Assembly (NCBI GenBank): GCA_900548635.1
Contig: URLP01000003.1
Span: 1 to 33,479 of the forward strand
Direction: 5' to 3'
DNA length: 33,479 nt
From: an uncultured Megasphaera sp.
Lineage (GTDB): Bacteria > Bacillota > Negativicutes > Veillonellales > Megasphaeraceae
Part shown: piece by piece, positions 32,070 through 33,479 of the stretch
Numbering within the stretch: position 1 is the first letter of the stretch
Layout of the letters: each line of letters opens with the position of its first letter
Notes under the pieces: generated by a model
Database searches by the model: none
What the model saw: the letters and a program-made list of their open reading frames with translations, nothing else
Told to the model about the DNA's origin: nothing
Position numbers and translations under genes: made by a program

Positions 32070-32766
32070 ACTGGAAGCGGCCCTGAAAGCCATGGACCTG
32101 AAGATCAGCGAAAAACAGCTCGACCAGTTCGTCACCTTTAACGACCGCCTCGTCGAGACGAATAAAGTCATGAATCTGACGGCCATTACGGATCCGAAGG
32201 GCGTCGCCGTGAAGCATATGGCCGACAGCCTTTCCTGCTGTGATGCGGCTTATTTCAAAGAAAAGGCGAAAGTCCTCGACCTCGGCACAGGCGCCGGCTT
32301 CCCCGGCCTGCCCCTGCTCATTTACCGGCCGGACCTTAAGATGACCTTTTTCGATTCCCTCCAGAAGCGCCTGACCTTCCTGGAAAAGCTCGTCGCTGAC
32401 CTGGGCCTTACGGCCTCGTTCCTGCACGGCCGGGCCGAAGAAATGGCCCACAAGCCGGAATACCGCAGCGCCTTCGATATCGTTACCAGCCGGGCTGTCG
32501 CCCGCCTTAATATCCTGGCCGAATGGGCCCTGCCCTACGTCCGCTGCGGCGGTTACTTCATTTCCCTGAAGGGCGCCCAGTATGAAGAAGAGCTGGCGGA
32601 AGCAGAGAATGCCCTCAAAATCCTCGGCGGCCGCGTCGCTGCCGTCCGCCCTGTCCGTCTGCCGGGCCTCGATGACGTGCGGGCCGTCCTCTACATCGAA
32701 AAGGTCAAAGAAAGTCCGAAGAAATATCCCCGCAAGCCGAAGATGGCTGCGAAAAATCCTTTATAG
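32056..32766 (+). CDS. rsmG: 16S rRNA (guanine-527-N7) methyltransferase RsmG (GidB)
   Basis: 236-residue methyltransferase that adds m7G527 to 16S rRNA. The SAM-binding motif is VLDLGTGAGFPGLPLLI (about residues 74-90), and VNKVMNLTAI-type NKVMNLTAITDP precedes it. FDIVTSRAVARLNILAEWALP is the later conserved core. GGGAGGAAAA precedes the ATG inside the end of mnmG. The C-terminus is Lys/Pro-rich (PKKYPRKPKMAAKNPL). Loss of this gene gives low-level streptomycin resistance in several bacteria. Confidence 0.96.
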   Translation: MFRTELEAALKAMDLKISEKQLDQFVTFNDRLVETNKVMNLTAITDPKGVAVKHMADSLSCCDAAYFKEKAKVLDLGTGAGFPGLPLLIYRPDLKMTFFDSLQKRLTFLEKLVADLGLTASFLHGRAEEMAHKPEYRSAFDIVTSRAVARLNILAEWALPYVRCGGYFISLKGAQYEEELAEAENALKILGGRVAAVRPVRLPGLDDVRAVLYIEKVKESPKKYPRKPKMAAKNPL

Positions 32767-32783
32767 AGAAAGAGAGTGAAACT

Positions 32784-33479
32784 ATGTTTTTCAAAAAAAT
32801 GCTCTGTCTGACAGCCCTTACGTGTCTGACTGTCTCGGCCTCTGTCCTCGCTGCGGCACCGCAGGCGCCGGAAATCAGCGCCCAGTCTGCCTATGTCATG
32901 GATGCGGATACAGGCGCGCAGTTGTATGCTAAGAACGCCGATGAACGCGCGTATCCGGGCAGTACAACAAAGGTCATGACAGCCGTCGTCGGCATCGAAC
33001 TCGGCAAGGCTCAGGGAAAAATGGACCAGCCCTTGAAGATTACGAACGACGTCTACAATATCGAAAGCGATGCTTCTGTCCTGGGCATCGACCCGGGCGA
33101 TCAGATTACTCTGAAGAATGCCATGACCGGTATGATGACCGTTTCCGGCTGTGATGCAGCCGTTGCCGTCGCCGAAACCGTGACGCCGAGCCAGGCGGAT
33201 TTCGTCGCCAAGATGAATGAAAAAGCCGCAGCGCTCGGCTGCACGCATACGCACTTTACGAATCCCCACGGCCTGCCGGACAGCGACCACTATTCGACGG
33301 CCCGCGACATGGCCACCATCGCTGCTTACGGCATGAAGATGCCTGAATTCCGCGACATGGTCGATCACAGCGAATACGACATGCCCTATATCAACGGCGG
33401 CTCCAAGCACTGCACGTCGACGAACCAGTTCCTGAGCAGCGGCTTCCCCGGTGCCAACGGCGTCAAGACCGGCACGACC
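32784..33479 (+). CDS. D-alanyl-D-alanine carboxypeptidase, S11 (partial, runs off window)
   Basis: 232 codons are visible; the gene continues past the right edge. Residues 1-24 form a signal peptide (LCLTALTCLTVSASVLAAA). The penicillin-binding motifs are SxxK at S60-T-T-K63, KTG at K228-T-G230, and the middle motif at 121-123, which reads SGC where the family normally has SGN. Enzymes of this type trim the fifth D-Ala from peptidoglycan stem peptides. The ribosome site is modest (AAGAGAG). It follows rsmG by 17 bases and probably shares its transcript. The Asn to Cys change may alter catalysis. The C-terminal membrane anchor cannot be seen. Confidence 0.92.
   Translation, partial: MFFKKMLCLTALTCLTVSASVLAAAPQAPEISAQSAYVMDADTGAQLYAKNADERAYPGSTTKVMTAVVGIELGKAQGKMDQPLKITNDVYNIESDASVLGIDPGDQITLKNAMTGMMTVSGCDAAVAVAETVTPSQADFVAKMNEKAAALGCTHTHFTNPHGLPDSDHYSTARDMATIAAYGMKMPEFRDMVDHSEYDMPYINGGSKHCTSTNQFLSSGFPGANGVKTGTT

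Overview
This window is chromosomal DNA centred on a replication origin. The organism is most likely a Negativicutes bacterium, a Gram-negative-walled Firmicute of the Megasphaera/Veillonella type. That is an inference from gene content: the origin gene order is Firmicutes-like (dnaA-dnaN-S4 protein-recF-DUF721-remB-gyrB on one side, rpmH-rnpA-yidD-yidC-jag-mnmE-mnmG-rsmG on the other), yet the window also encodes outer-membrane and periplasmic proteins (an OmpA-type barrel, an OmpH/Skp-type chaperone). Base composition is moderately GC-rich in genes and AT-rich in gaps. TTG start codons are common.

Layout. 1-194 holds an inverted repeat that resembles an IS200/IS605 end, a seven-base-period repeat and the ompA terminator. 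195-7297 carries ompA, a RocB-like M20 peptidase with an upstream gtrA, a marR regulator on the plus strand, an HD-domain protein with an ompH-like gene, an sfsA-DUF123 gene broken by a frameshift, and dapF. 7549-14306 carries an araC-type regulator and an aconitase-family hydratase, which lies divergent to an operon of citrate synthase, NAD-type isocitrate dehydrogenase and a GpsA-like dehydrogenase. Together these look like the oxidative half-TCA branch leading to 2-oxoglutarate. 14395-20441 (minus) is a tightly packed run, gyrB-aminotransferase-secreted protein-CNNM/CBS transporter-acetolactate decarboxylase.

The origin is bipartite. DnaA-box clusters lie in the dnaA-dnaN gap (24170-24323), next to a GC-rich patch, a DnaA-trio-like TAGTAGTAG and an AT-rich stretch, and again upstream of dnaA (25920-26043). 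Genes on both sides point away from the origin, co-oriented with the replication forks. The right arm (rpmH to rsmG) joins ribosome and RNase P biogenesis, membrane insertion, RNA-binding Jag and tRNA U34 modification (MnmE/MnmG), and ends in a partial D,D-carboxypeptidase gene.

The least explained structure is a family of intergenic repeats with a strict seven-base period (units such as TCGTTTG, TCGTGGG, TCGTTCA). They occur in five gaps, four of them beside Rho-independent terminators. In the jag-mnmE gap two oppositely oriented arrays bracket a core sequence that recurs at 7457-7501, which suggests a small non-coding mobile or structural element. Other points of interest are a DciA-like helicase-operator candidate with a zinc ribbon, a D,D-carboxypeptidase whose SxN motif reads SGC, and the frameshifted SfsA-DUF123 fusion. 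No rRNA, tRNA, CRISPR array or phage region was seen.
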